From positions 186,001 through 250,000 of the forward strand of contig NZ_JAJUXG010000005.1 of assembly GCF_021390535.1 (NCBI RefSeq): a stretch of 64,000 bases of DNA. Reading direction: 5' to 3'. The position numbers and the translations under genes were made by a program. Of this stretch, positions 26,095 to 34,909 are shown one piece after another. The first letter of the stretch is position 1, and each line of letters begins with the position of its first letter. This DNA comes from Dyadobacter sp. CY312 (GTDB lineage Bacteria > Bacteroidota > Bacteroidia > Cytophagales > Spirosomataceae). The notes below the pieces were generated by a model. That model had not been told where the DNA came from and ran no database searches. It saw only the letters and a program-made list of their open reading frames with translations.

Positions 26095-26539
26095 TTATGT
26101 TTAATATTTGTAATAAATATGTTGTAAAGTTTAGTCGGTTACTGTCAGTAAAAACTGGCCTGGTGCTCGATTCAGATGCGAAGGTAATAAACCGATCGCA
26201 TTCTGGGATAATGACCAAAAGCCCCACAGCACTTTTTTTGTGGGTCGAACCCTTATGCAGAACCAGGATTGTGTGTTATCTATTAATGGTATTGGATTGA
26301 TTTTGAGTAATATATGTGTTTTTGCTGATCGTCGTCGCCACTTTGTAGTTTGGTTTGCTAAAACCTCAAAACTGAAATAAATTTTAGGTTTCTTCTTGGA
26401 TCAGGAACGCTGGTTTTATCCTTGTGTTTCTACCTGGTCATGCTTTGGTTAATATATGACTGGTTATGGTTAAAAAACGGATACCAGGTTCAGGTCAGTT
26501 CGCTAATTTTGAAATGCTGATTTTAACATAAAAAAGTAC
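26095..26539. other. Gap upstream of the ornithine cyclodeaminase homologue
   Basis: 445 bases without a supported gene. It contains the divergent control regions of the DUF808 gene and the cyclodeaminase homologue. A short CCCAC/GTGGG hairpin-like element around 26222-26245 has no following T-run. TAATTTTG at 26504-26511 is a promoter-like box (listed separately). Confidence 0.6.
26504..26511 (+). promoter_or_regulatory. Promoter -7 box for the cyclodeaminase homologue
   Basis: TAATTTTG matches TAnnTTTG exactly and lies 28 bases before the ATG at 26540. No convincing TTG element is found at the -33 distance. Confidence 0.35.
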
Positions 26540-27487
26540 ATGCTAATCATACCAGAAGACAAGGTCAGGCAATATTTAAACTATCCGGAATTGATAGAGG
26601 CACTTCGGGAAATATTTCGTTCCGATTATACACTGCCGCTTCGTCATCACCATTTCTACACCAATACCGAAGGCGATCATAACACGCTGATTCTGATGCC
26701 GGTTTGGAACAGGGATTTTATCGGAATGAAACAGGTGACCGTTGCTCCGGGGAATGCCAGAGAGAATAAACCTTCTGTGTATGCACAATACATTTTAAGT
26801 GATGCCAAAACCGGACAACCGCTCGCGCTGATGAATGCTGCCGAACTCACATCGAGGCGTACTGCATGTACTTCTGCACTGGCATCAGGGTTTCTGTCAA
26901 GAGCAGATGCCGAAAACCTGCTGGTTGTGGGTGGAGGAGCAGTGGCTAAACACCTCGTTGAAGCCCACCTGGCTGTAAGGAAATTCAAAAAAATAGGTAT
27001 CTGGATGAGAAATCCTGACAAGCTGGCAATTCGTGTAGAAGAGTTGAGAACAAAAGGAATTGAGGTATATGCAGTTGAAAATCTGGAAGAAGCTGCCCAT
27101 GAAGCGGACGTGATTTCCTGTGCAACTTTGTCTAAAACACCGATTATTAAGGGTGAATGGATCAAACCCGGAACGCACCTGGACATGATTGGTTCGCACA
27201 AGCCCGATACCCGCGAAACCGACGATGACGCGATAAGAAAGAGTACCTTATTTGTAGACTCCCGAATGGGAGCATTACATGAAACAGGTGAATTGGCAAT
27301 GCCTGTCGCGGATGGTATTATTTCAGAAAAGAACGTGCAGGCGGATATCGTAGAGCTTGTAAAGGGGATTCATCCGGGAAGAAAAAGTCAGGAGGAAATT
27401 ACGCTGTTTAAATCGGCGGGACTTGCTGTGGAAGATCTTGCCGCTGCGTTATTGGTGTACAAAGGTTTTACTTCGGAGACTCTTTGA
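26540..27487 (+). CDS. Ornithine cyclodeaminase / mu-crystallin family protein
   Basis: 315 residues. The N-terminal part (YPELIEALREIFRSDYTLPL, then HNTLILMPVW) and GMKQVTVAPGN are family-typical substrate-side elements. The Rossmann NAD(P) motif is LLVVGGGAVAKHLVEAHLA (about 128-146), with TSRRTACTSALAS just before it. ISCATLSKTPIIKGEWIKPG and GSHKPDTRE are further family motifs. Members include ornithine cyclodeaminase, alanine dehydrogenase and Delta1-pyrroline-2-carboxylate reductase, and the sequence alone does not decide between them. Monocistronic, closed by a strong hairpin. Confidence 0.9.
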   Translation: MLIIPEDKVRQYLNYPELIEALREIFRSDYTLPLRHHHFYTNTEGDHNTLILMPVWNRDFIGMKQVTVAPGNARENKPSVYAQYILSDAKTGQPLALMNAAELTSRRTACTSALASGFLSRADAENLLVVGGGAVAKHLVEAHLAVRKFKKIGIWMRNPDKLAIRVEELRTKGIEVYAVENLEEAAHEADVISCATLSKTPIIKGEWIKPGTHLDMIGSHKPDTRETDDDAIRKSTLFVDSRMGALHETGELAMPVADGIISEKNVQADIVELVKGIHPGRKSQEEITLFKSAGLAVEDLAAALLVYKGFTSETL

Positions 27488-27529
27488 GGTGAACATATAA
27501 GCCTGTCTTCTACTAATATCAGATTCCTG

Positions 27530-27573
27530 AAAAGCCAGCTGTGGCGGTATGATATTCCGTACAGCTGGCTTTT
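27530..27573. terminator. Bidirectional terminator
   Basis: AAAAGCCAGCTGT (27530-27542) and ACAGCTGGCTTTT (27561-27573) form a perfect 13-bp stem with A/T flanks, between the convergent cyclodeaminase homologue and the oxidoreductase gene. Confidence 0.88.
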
Positions 27574-27594
27574 GGTTTAAGTGATCAGTGTTGT

Positions 27595-28200
27595 TTAAAG
27601 GTTAAAAACGCTTGCTAAATGTGCTGGATAATTTTCCAGGCTTTTAACAATATCGCCATCTTTAAAAATGTCAAAACAGTTGTAATCCGCAACAATCTCC
27701 ACACCACAAAACCGGTAGTTACTGGTGATGGGCAATAGCGCGTCTGCCGTTGTTGCACCACGGAATAGTTGTTGAGCTGCGTCACCAAAACTTGCCTCCG
27801 GCGCATTCCAGGTAGAGCAAACCATGAATTTCTTACCAGTCATTTTCCCGCCGGTTCCGTATTGCCGGCTCGGATCTTCTCTTGTTCTTCCATCACCTGA
27901 AAGAAATTTCGCACTGTGCAATCCGCTGTTAAAAACTTCATCAACATATTTTTTATAGATCCAGGGTGCACCAAACCAATTGATTGGCGTTTGCAAAACA
28001 ATCATATCCGCATCCAGGTGTTTCTCTACTTCTTCATCCGGATTGTAGCCCGCTTCTACCTTCGTTTCCAAAATCTGAAATCCTTTTGCTTCAAAAAAAT
28101 CTTTCGCTTTTTGATGAAATGCGTCGTTTAATAACCCTTCCGACCAGCTGGGGTAGGTGAGGTGTGTATTGATAAGTAATACTTTTTTTACTGTTTTCAT
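27595..28200 (-). CDS. Flavodoxin-fold NAD(P)H-dependent oxidoreductase, cytoplasmic copy
   Basis: 201 residues, flavodoxin-like (MdaB/NQO family). Near the N-terminus is LLINTHLTYPSWSEG with the FMN/FAD phosphate-binding position. ADMIVLQTPINWFGAPWIYK and FMVCSTWNAPEASFG are FMN/quinone-site segments typical of MdaB. No signal peptide. It follows by 39 bases, on the same strand, a closely similar gene that does carry a signal peptide. An AraC gene upstream on the same strand probably controls both. Probable role: two-electron quinone or nitro-compound reduction. Confidence 0.88.
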   Translation of the reverse strand: MKTVKKVLLINTHLTYPSWSEGLLNDAFHQKAKDFFEAKGFQILETKVEAGYNPDEEVEKHLDADMIVLQTPINWFGAPWIYKKYVDEVFNSGLHSAKFLSGDGRTREDPSRQYGTGGKMTGKKFMVCSTWNAPEASFGDAAQQLFRGATTADALLPITSNYRFCGVEIVADYNCFDIFKDGDIVKSLENYPAHLASVFNL

Positions 28201-28239
28201 TTTTGAGATATATCGTTTTTATTATTTGTTGAGAAGGAG

Positions 28240-28935
28240 TTATAAGCTCAGAACCTGCTTTAAATGAGCGGGATAATTTTCTATATCCTGTTTGATATGC
28301 TTGTTGTGAAATACATCGAAGCAGTTGTAGCCTTCCAGAATTTCGTAGCCGGAAAAACGATAGTTCGTAGTGATGTTGAAAAATACGTCTGCCGGTTTTT
28401 TACCTTGAAAGAGGTACTGTGAAGGATCACTGAAATCTTTTTGAGCTGCGTTCCAGGTAGCAGAAATCATAAACTTTTTGCCTTGCATTTTGCCGCCCGT
28501 GCCATATTGTTTGGTGCTATCGGTGGCAGAACGTCCGTCGCCCCAGAGCAGCTTCTGACTTTTTAATCCGCTATTGAAGACTTCGTCCACGTACTTTTTG
28601 TAGATCCAGGGTGTACTTATCCAGTTGACCGGAGTTTGCAGAATAACAATGTCGGCTTGCAAATGCTTTTCTACTTCCTGGTCCGGATTGTAGCCGTCTT
28701 CAATTTTTGTTTCCAGAATTTTGTAGGCCCGGGCATGAAAAAATTCTTTGGCTTCTTCAAAGAAAGCTTTGTTCAGTTTACCCTCCGACCAACCGGGATA
28801 AGTAAAATGAGCATTGATCAGCAAGACTGTTTTAGGTTTTGCAGTCTCTTTTTCGGGGTTGGCTTGCGCACTGGTTTCCAGGCGGATGGTCCATAAAAAT
28901 GGCAGCAGAACGAGCAATATTTTTGTTTTCATCAT
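28240..28935 (-). CDS. Flavodoxin-fold NAD(P)H oxidoreductase with an N-terminal signal peptide
   Basis: 231 residues. The first 25 (MMKTKILLVLLPFLWTIRLE and then TSAQA) form a signal peptide with an AQA-type cleavage site. The rest aligns almost residue by residue with the downstream paralogue: TVLLINAHFTYPGWSEG, VILQTPVNWISTPWIYK, YVDEVFNSGL, QYGTGGKM, TWNA, YNCFDVF, ENYPAHLKQV. The pair arose by tandem duplication. Export is odd for an FMN/NAD(P)H enzyme, since cofactor is cytoplasmic. The second codon is also ATG, so translation may start at residue 2. A TATTTTTG promoter-like box precedes it. Confidence 0.85.
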   Translation of the reverse strand: MMKTKILLVLLPFLWTIRLETSAQANPEKETAKPKTVLLINAHFTYPGWSEGKLNKAFFEEAKEFFHARAYKILETKIEDGYNPDQEVEKHLQADIVILQTPVNWISTPWIYKKYVDEVFNSGLKSQKLLWGDGRSATDSTKQYGTGGKMQGKKFMISATWNAAQKDFSDPSQYLFQGKKPADVFFNITTNYRFSGYEILEGYNCFDVFHNKHIKQDIENYPAHLKQVLSL

Positions 28936-28955
28936 GGGTTGATTTTTTGATGAAA

Positions 28956-28963
28956 CAAAAATA
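28956..28963 (-). promoter_or_regulatory. Promoter -7 box for the oxidoreductase pair
   Basis: Minus-strand TATTTTTG (28963-28956) matches TAnnTTTG, 20 bases before the ATG at 28935. The -33 element is not clear. Confidence 0.4.
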
Positions 28964-29053
28964 TTTACTGCCTACAAGATTGGCAGAGACAGATTACTAA
29001 TTAAAAAGAAACAAATTACTGATGTGAAAAAATACCCGAGTTTCGAAGGTATT

Positions 29054-29932
29054 TTAATTACTGGCTTGTGGTTGTTTTGACAATTGCAGCCGATATTCTT
29101 TGGGTGAAAGGCTAACCTGTTTTTTGAAAAATTTGGAAAAGTAGTTGGGGTATTCAAATCCTAATTCGTACGCAATTTGAGCGGTGTTCAACTTCGTGTT
29201 GTGTTCCAAAAGCTCCTTAGCCTTTTCGACCACCACTTCATGTATGTTTTCCAGTGCTGATTTTTGAGTGAAATGTTTAACAATATCTCCCAGATAATTT
29301 GCTGTCAGTCCGGCCTGGTCTGCAAAATACTGAACGCTGGGAAGTTGTTTTACGGGTTGGTTATAAAAGTCGACCAAGTTCTGCTGAAACTCTGTGATGA
29401 TCCGGTTGTATTGTTTCGGATCAGCAGAAAATTGTCGCTTATAAAATGCCTCCACAAGTGTTACCAGCACATTTAGGTATGACAGTAGCACCCCTGAATT
29501 TTTCTTCCCGGGTGCGTAATACTTAGTCATCAATTGGAAAACGGCGCTTATCTCAGCGACCTCTTCCTCTGTCAAATGAAGGGCTTCATGCTGGCCGTAA
29601 TCCAGGTAAGTGCGGAACAGGTACCTGTTTTCCTCAATGGCTTTTTTAGAAATTTGCAGGTACATACCGGAGTATGTCGGCTCCGCTTCCCAACCCGGTG
29701 CTATAACAAGTTCAGGACTATTGAAAAACACAGCGGTAACTGGTTCAGCTTCTGGTGTCGCGGTAAGTTTAAAATTAATTTTGATGGAAATCCTGTAAAA
29801 GTCAACCATCACAGGTTCTGATTGAACTGTAATACTTGCCGGATCGTAATAGCCCAGGTCTATATCGCTGTTTAGTGGTGCTGCTAAACCAATGTATGCG
29901 TTGTACGATGCAAAATCTTTAAAAACTCTCAT
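29054..29932 (-). CDS. AraC family transcriptional regulator
   Basis: 292 residues from the ATG at 29932; an ATG at 29989 would add 19 residues that look like untranslated leader. The C-terminal HTH domain shows LTANYLGDIVKHFTQKSALE, LNTAQIAYELGFEYPNYFSK and the final QVSLSPKEYR. The N-terminal half is a variable sensor domain. Immediately upstream, on the same strand, of the two flavodoxin-fold oxidoreductases (gap 118 bases), which is the usual arrangement of a redox-enzyme activator and its targets. A TATTTTTG box (29971-29978) precedes the start. Confidence 0.88.
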   Translation of the reverse strand: MRVFKDFASYNAYIGLAAPLNSDIDLGYYDPASITVQSEPVMVDFYRISIKINFKLTATPEAEPVTAVFFNSPELVIAPGWEAEPTYSGMYLQISKKAIEENRYLFRTYLDYGQHEALHLTEEEVAEISAVFQLMTKYYAPGKKNSGVLLSYLNVLVTLVEAFYKRQFSADPKQYNRIITEFQQNLVDFYNQPVKQLPSVQYFADQAGLTANYLGDIVKHFTQKSALENIHEVVVEKAKELLEHNTKLNTAQIAYELGFEYPNYFSKFFKKQVSLSPKEYRLQLSKQPQASN

Positions 29933-29970
29933 TTGAATGATAAAGCATAGGTGATTTTTGAAACTCTGTA

Positions 29971-29978
29971 CAAAAATA
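29971..29978 (-). promoter_or_regulatory. Promoter -7 box for the AraC gene
   Basis: Minus-strand TATTTTTG fits TAnnTTTG and lies 39 bases upstream of the chosen AraC start, which supports that start over the one at 29989. No good -33 element was found. Confidence 0.35.
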
Positions 29979-30030
29979 CCTGTCAGCATCCGTAATCTTG
30001 TTGATTGAGGGGAATTACGTTTGCCCCGGT

Positions 30031-31680
30031 CTATTTCGCCCTGACTACCACGTCCTTAAACATGAAAGGATTGTCGCTTGTTCTCAGTTTTTTTCCGCTT
30101 GTAGTGGTTACATTCCCGACGATAACTTCTTTCGTTTTGACATAGGGGAATTTTTCCTGATAAGTATCGTCAGTCATTTCTGGATTGAAATTGTTAAAAA
30201 TAGCCGGGCCGCGGTAATTTTCCGGGTGGCTTGAGTCATCAATCCGGAGATTTTCAATCGTGATGCGTTCAGGCATGTAGCAGGTATAACCAAAATCGTG
30301 CTGCCCGGAGTACGATCCGCTGATCAGGGAAGCTGTGGCGGGTTTGCCGCCTGAGGGTACAAATACGCAGTTTCGGATCACCAGTTCTCCCTGCCAAGTG
30401 CTGCCATAATCGGAGCGCAGGTTAACGATACTTCTGCCGCGAATGGTCGAATTCTCGATCAGCAACATGCCACTGCCAATCGCATTGACGCCCATATGCC
30501 CGAGTGTAGAATTTCTGATGGTGGCATTGGCAACTCCCTGGTGCGCGTCAAACCGGGACAGTGTACAATTGTCGTATAGCAGATTTTTGCAAAAATTAGA
30601 ACCTAGTATACCCCAAAATTTACTGTCGTTGATGTCATTGGTCTGGCTGCAATTCACGAATGATACATTGAGCGCGCGATTGACCGACAGGTCGTAGGTA
30701 CCCATATTAACGGGCTTGCCGGCTGTGCCAATGGTGCTGTATGTTTTATGACCTGTAAGGACCGCATTTTTTACAGTTACATAAGAGCAATCACCAATGT
30801 TGATGAAACCTCCGTAGGGTGCGCCGTGGTCTCCTTCGCCTGTGATCCGGTGTTCCAGGCCGTCAATAGTTACGTTGGAACACCTCACAGCTATATTACG
30901 ATTGTAATAGGTATACCTGGATTCGGCCCTGTTGGCAATGGTGGTAAATCGTCCTCCGGTAATTTTTAGCGGTTTCTCATCAATCGGGAGTGCCGTAATT
31001 TCGGTAATCTGATCAAAATCCCAGATGATGGGAGCATTGGGATCGATGTTGCCGTTCTTGTCCACGACAAAAATATCTGTCTGCGAAGACCCGTTATTTT
31101 GATTCAGGCCAAACCGGATATACTGTTTTACATTGGCATTTGTAACGGTAATCAGGCAGGGGCCAGGTAAAGATGCGTCAAGTTTTTTCTGATTTCTTTT
31201 CAGCGCTGTTACCTTTTCCAGTTTGAAAGATTTATGTGCCGAACCAACCGTAAATACAGATGCGTTGCGATTTTGTACTTCTGTATCATCAATGATGAAA
31301 GCCGCTTTGCCAAAATCAGTATCCGTGCGGATCACTGCTGTACGTTCTTTGCCACTGATGTAATAGGTTGCGCCATCATCGGCTTTCACCCGGAGACCAT
31401 GCAGATTGGCTACTGCATGCGTAGCGGTGATCGCGTCTATGTCATCTGTTTTGCCATCACCTTTTGCTCCGAAATCAGCGTATCTGACCAAGCCGGCTTT
31501 TTTGTATTTCAGGATATCTTTCGCGTTTACATTCACAGATATCTGCCCGTTCTCACCAGTTGTGATCTGATTCGGACCATTTTGTGATGTAATCGTCACA
31601 CTTTCTTGCATCGCTTTATTTTGTCCCTGTGATACGATGGGGGAGACCAACAGGAACCAGGTCAGGAATGTATTTTTCAT
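30031..31680 (-). CDS. Exported right-handed beta-helix protein (pectate lyase-like fold)
   Basis: 549 residues with signal peptide MKNTFLTWFLLVSPIVSQGQ. After a 50-residue lead the motif VRYADFGAKGDGKTDDIDAI (about 65-85) is the hallmark of the GH28/pectate-lyase superfamily beta-helix and of tailspike-like proteins. Parallel beta-helix coils follow, with runs such as NIAVRCSNVTIDGLEHRI, FINIGDCSYVTVKNAVLTG, NLLYDNCTLSRFDAHQG and LVIRNCVFVP. No catalytic Asp set of GH28 polygalacturonases is evident, so a lyase, sugar hydrolase or binding role is open. Alone on its strand, 350 bases from the sensor kinase gene. Confidence 0.82.
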   Translation of the reverse strand: MKNTFLTWFLLVSPIVSQGQNKAMQESVTITSQNGPNQITTGENGQISVNVNAKDILKYKKAGLVRYADFGAKGDGKTDDIDAITATHAVANLHGLRVKADDGATYYISGKERTAVIRTDTDFGKAAFIIDDTEVQNRNASVFTVGSAHKSFKLEKVTALKRNQKKLDASLPGPCLITVTNANVKQYIRFGLNQNNGSSQTDIFVVDKNGNIDPNAPIIWDFDQITEITALPIDEKPLKITGGRFTTIANRAESRYTYYNRNIAVRCSNVTIDGLEHRITGEGDHGAPYGGFINIGDCSYVTVKNAVLTGHKTYSTIGTAGKPVNMGTYDLSVNRALNVSFVNCSQTNDINDSKFWGILGSNFCKNLLYDNCTLSRFDAHQGVANATIRNSTLGHMGVNAIGSGMLLIENSTIRGRSIVNLRSDYGSTWQGELVIRNCVFVPSGGKPATASLISGSYSGQHDFGYTCYMPERITIENLRIDDSSHPENYRGPAIFNNFNPEMTDDTYQEKFPYVKTKEVIVGNVTTTSGKKLRTSDNPFMFKDVVVRAK

Positions 31681-32005
31681 TTTTATGGGGTTAGGATAGT
31701 TGTATCAGGTTCAGATTTTATGTTTCAACTCTTCGATCATTGCGAGCGGCGTTGCGTAGTTGCAGAGCTGGTTTGATCGTCTATATGTCTATTTGTATTT
31801 ACTAAATATTGTGGGTCATGACGAACATATAATTAAGATCAATTTGTAGAAATTATACTAATTTATTGCCGGCAATGTCATAAAAAACACGTATTGGACG
31901 ATTTGATAAGTAGCCGTTACAGAGCCTGGCAGGTACAGACCATCTTCTAATGCTGCATTGGCCACATGCAGGTACTAATAGGTTGGAGGCGTTTGTGGAC
32001 CGGAT
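31681..32005. other. Gap between beta-helix gene and sensor kinase gene
   Basis: 325 bases with no open frame of significance and no clear terminator or consensus promoter. AT-rich around 31790-31880. Confidence 0.5.
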
Positions 32006-33973
32006 TCAGGACATTGCTAATGGTATGGCAATCAGCAATTCGGTTCCATCTCCGGAGGTTGTTATTTCAAGTGAACCGTCCATTTCATTGACTCTGCTGG
32101 TCAGTGATTCCAGTCCGATACCTTTTTTATCGCTTTTAAAACCACTTCCGTTGTCGGAAATTTGAAGGGTGATCAGCTCATCTTCTTCGTACAGAAATAG
32201 TTGTATCTCACTCGCTTTGGCGTGTTTAAGAATATTGGCCATAGCTTCCTGAATAATGCGCAATAAGTGAATGCGTATTTTGGGAGAAACCTGTTCCAGG
32301 GAGTGATCGTCTATCTCGATCTGCTTTTCATATTTTTCGTCTGGTAAAGCCTGGTCAACGATTTTTTGAACCCGTTGAGAAAAAATCGTAGCCTCCTCTT
32401 CCAGTCCTTTAAAATACCACTCATGGCTTTTGAGCCGCGTGCTGGTGTAGGCGTCTTTCGCCATCCCGCCAATAAGTTCCAGCCGCTTTTTCTGCTCAGG
32501 ATCCGATTCTGTAAACGTTTGATTTTCAATAAAATTACAGATATTCACCAGCCTGCCTGCAATATCATCATGCAATTCCATGCCCATTTTTTTCTGAACC
32601 AAATTGGCATTTGCTTCCAGTTCCGCAATCTGGATTTGTGTAATTCTGTTAAGTTCTTCCAGTTGTTTGGCTGCTTTGTTTTTGTTTTCCCGCAGCCTCA
32701 ATATGGCAAGACACACAGTTAGTATCAGCGCTATTACAATAATGAAAATAACCAGCGTGCCCGTTTCCATCTTTTTTTCGGCCACCTGCAAGGCCTCGGT
32801 GCTTTGCTCGGCTACCAAATGAGCATACATATTGTTTTGAATATCCTCCATCCTAACCGAAATGATGGAGTCGTTGGCATCATAAGCCCGCATAACATCC
32901 TGATAAGCGGCCATGTAGTCTTTATTTTGTGCATGAACTTTCCCTGAGTACAGGAGAAATTTGGTACCATCGCCGCCTTCATTCTTTTTGTATGCAAGTA
33001 CTTTGTTTTTGTATTGACTGTAATAAAAATTTGTGCTGTCTATTTCATTGTAATGAATGTGGTGGTCAATCTGCCTTCCTAAAATGGTCCTTTCAAAAGG
33101 TCCCTTAAATACCGGGCCGACATGTGCATGATCAGAGTTTACAATTTGATATGCGCTGTTGAGTAGTTGTTTCTCCTTTTCTTTTTGTGATAAAATTCTC
33201 GCTTCGTTACATTCGATCAGATAGAGCGACATACGGCATTGCTGCACTTTACCTTTGTCGAGACTGTCTTTCTTTTTTAATTCATTCCAGATGCGGTACG
33301 CCAGTTTTACTGTTTCAAGCACTTTCACAGTATCCTTTCTTGCCAGATAAAGCTGAGAAGATTGTTTTAAAATAGTGAATGCATTTATACAGGTATTGAT
33401 GGAAACGGACTGTCTCGCGAGTTTGTCCGGCAGTGTTTTCAGGAATGGCATAACGCTGTCTATGACTGCTATACGTTTGTTTTCGTTAGCGCGGTCGTTG
33501 CCATAAAAGGATAAAATTAGTCTGGGCTGATTCAGAGAGGGTATGTACGGCCGTACCTGCATCAGTTCTTCTTCCATCTTTTGAAGATAATAAATAGCGA
33601 AGCCTTCCTGATGCGTAGAGGTAGCGTGGTTTGCTAAAAAAGCAAAGTACTTGATCCTGAAAGATCTGTAATTCGGGTCGCTCCATGCTATATTTCTATA
33701 AGCTGCCAACCTCTTTTTGAGAGCGGGATCCTTAAAAGATTTTTCCGTCAGGGCCTGTGCTTTAAGGAGGTAAAGTGTGTCGTTGAGTATGCGCGACTGG
33801 TGCTGTTTTAGTATATCTTCCCATTCCTTATCATCGGCCCATTGATTTTGAGCCTGGCATAATGGGCTCAGCAACAGGGAAACCACGGCGAAAAATATCA
33901 AAGTCGCCAAGGTCTGAACCAAACCTTTACCGCGATCGTCCGCAATACAAAATAGCTTTGGAAGATGTGCCAT
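32006..33973 (-). CDS. Sensor histidine kinase with TPR-like periplasmic part (NarX/DesK type)
   Basis: 655 residues. A signal/anchor helix (LIFFAVVSLLLSPLCQAQ) is followed by about 350 mainly helical, TPR-like residues, then one membrane helix (VIFIIVIALILTVCLAIL, about 402-421), a coiled coil and the HisKA_3-type dimerisation box KKMGMELHDDIAGRLVNIC with the phosphorylated His near 464. The HATPase has IQEAMANILKHAK, ISDNGSGFKSDKKGIGLESL and GDGTELLIAIP. It lies 64 bases downstream of a LuxR/NarL-type response regulator gene on the same strand and is almost certainly its partner. Ligand unknown. Confidence 0.9.
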   Translation of the reverse strand: MAHLPKLFCIADDRGKGLVQTLATLIFFAVVSLLLSPLCQAQNQWADDKEWEDILKQHQSRILNDTLYLLKAQALTEKSFKDPALKKRLAAYRNIAWSDPNYRSFRIKYFAFLANHATSTHQEGFAIYYLQKMEEELMQVRPYIPSLNQPRLILSFYGNDRANENKRIAVIDSVMPFLKTLPDKLARQSVSINTCINAFTILKQSSQLYLARKDTVKVLETVKLAYRIWNELKKKDSLDKGKVQQCRMSLYLIECNEARILSQKEKEKQLLNSAYQIVNSDHAHVGPVFKGPFERTILGRQIDHHIHYNEIDSTNFYYSQYKNKVLAYKKNEGGDGTKFLLYSGKVHAQNKDYMAAYQDVMRAYDANDSIISVRMEDIQNNMYAHLVAEQSTEALQVAEKKMETGTLVIFIIVIALILTVCLAILRLRENKNKAAKQLEELNRITQIQIAELEANANLVQKKMGMELHDDIAGRLVNICNFIENQTFTESDPEQKKRLELIGGMAKDAYTSTRLKSHEWYFKGLEEEATIFSQRVQKIVDQALPDEKYEKQIEIDDHSLEQVSPKIRIHLLRIIQEAMANILKHAKASEIQLFLYEEDELITLQISDNGSGFKSDKKGIGLESLTSRVNEMDGSLEITTSGDGTELLIAIPLAMS

Positions 33974-34037
33974 AAGTCATTTCAGATGATGGAAGTGGAT
34001 ATAATTTCAGTCTGCAGGCGGAATCAAACAATCCGAT

Positions 34038-34682
34038 TCAAATCAGGTTGTTTTCATACACATATTTTACGAGTTCGGTGGCCGAATGAAGATTTAGCTT
34101 TCTCATAATGTTTCTCTTATGTGCCATGATGGTGATCGGGCTCACATAGAGTATTTCAGCGACTTTTTTTGTTTTATTCCCCGCCGCTATCAGTCGTATT
34201 ACTTCCATTTCCTTCTTGGTGAGCGTAGTATTCTCTATGAATAAGATGCTGTCCGCCAGTCTGCCCGTCAAATCACTGCTAATGAATTTTTTTCCGTCGG
34301 CGGTACAATCCAGCGCATGTTTAATTTCATAGGAATTAACTGCTTTACTCAGATATCCGTTGGCGCCAGCGCTCAGGCAGGCCTTAATGCTATTGGCATC
34401 TACTACACTGCTGATAACCAGAATGATAATCTCTTTGTAAGTTTTTCGGCAAAATGCGATAAAGCCGAGCACGTTTTGCCCGGGAATCACCAGATCGGTG
34501 ATGATGATGGCGTAATTTTCCTTTTCAAGGCTTTTTGTGGCGTGTTCAATGGATGAAAAAACATTCACGATCGACTCATTTGGCAGAATGTTTAGCAGAA
34601 GTTCTTTAAAACCTTCTGCCACCAGTGTATGGTCGTCAATGAGCATCACTTTTCCTGCAGAAGAACCGTTATTCTTTTTCAT
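34038..34682 (-). CDS. NarL/FixJ-family response regulator
   Basis: 214 residues. Receiver domain with acidic pair Asp16/Asp17 (MLIDDHTLVAEG), phospho-acceptor Asp63 (IIITDLVIPG) and conserved Lys113 (GYLSKAV). A LuxR-type helix-turn-helix follows (LTKKEMEVIRLIAAGNKTKK then VAEILYVSPITIMAHKRNI). First gene of an operon with the sensor kinase 64 bases downstream. Two promoter-like boxes precede it. Divergent from the gene for an atypical regulator, with which it shares a 230-base control region. Confidence 0.93.
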   Translation of the reverse strand: MKKNNGSSAGKVMLIDDHTLVAEGFKELLLNILPNESIVNVFSSIEHATKSLEKENYAIIITDLVIPGQNVLGFIAFCRKTYKEIIILVISSVVDANSIKACLSAGANGYLSKAVNSYEIKHALDCTADGKKFISSDLTGRLADSILFIENTTLTKKEMEVIRLIAAGNKTKKVAEILYVSPITIMAHKRNIMRKLNLHSATELVKYVYENNLI

Positions 34683-34700
34683 AAAGTGTATAACTTTTTA

Positions 34701-34738
34701 CAAAAGTATCAAATATAATGACATGAAAAATACTACAA
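34701..34738 (-). promoter_or_regulatory. Promoter of the response regulator/kinase operon
   Basis: On the minus strand TTG (34738-34736), an 18-base spacer and TATATTTG (34717-34710) fit the Bacteroidota TTG-N~19-TAnnTTTG promoter, 28 bases before the start codon. A second box, TACTTTTG (34708-34701), overlaps the start region. Confidence 0.55.
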
Positions 34739-34828
34739 TTATAGTAGATTTTTGATCTTTCATAGGAGTGAAATACTATTATCGGATAATTGCGATGCGA
34801 TGCTAAACGCGGGACATTTGTATTGTCA

Positions 34829-34871
34829 TTTACGATGGGCTATGGGATACTCCAATAGTATAAATCGTAAA
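34829..34871. repeat. Inverted repeat TTTACGAT...ATCGTAAA upstream of the atypical regulator
   Basis: TTTACGAT (34829-34836) and ATCGTAAA (34864-34871) are perfect inverse copies separated by 27 bases, ending 38 bases before the start codon at 34910. Spacing and position suit a regulator binding site, but the stretch is short enough to arise by chance. Confidence 0.35.
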
Positions 34872-34909
34872 CATGGCGAGACATTTTTCGATCGTTCATC
34901 AACTAAGCT

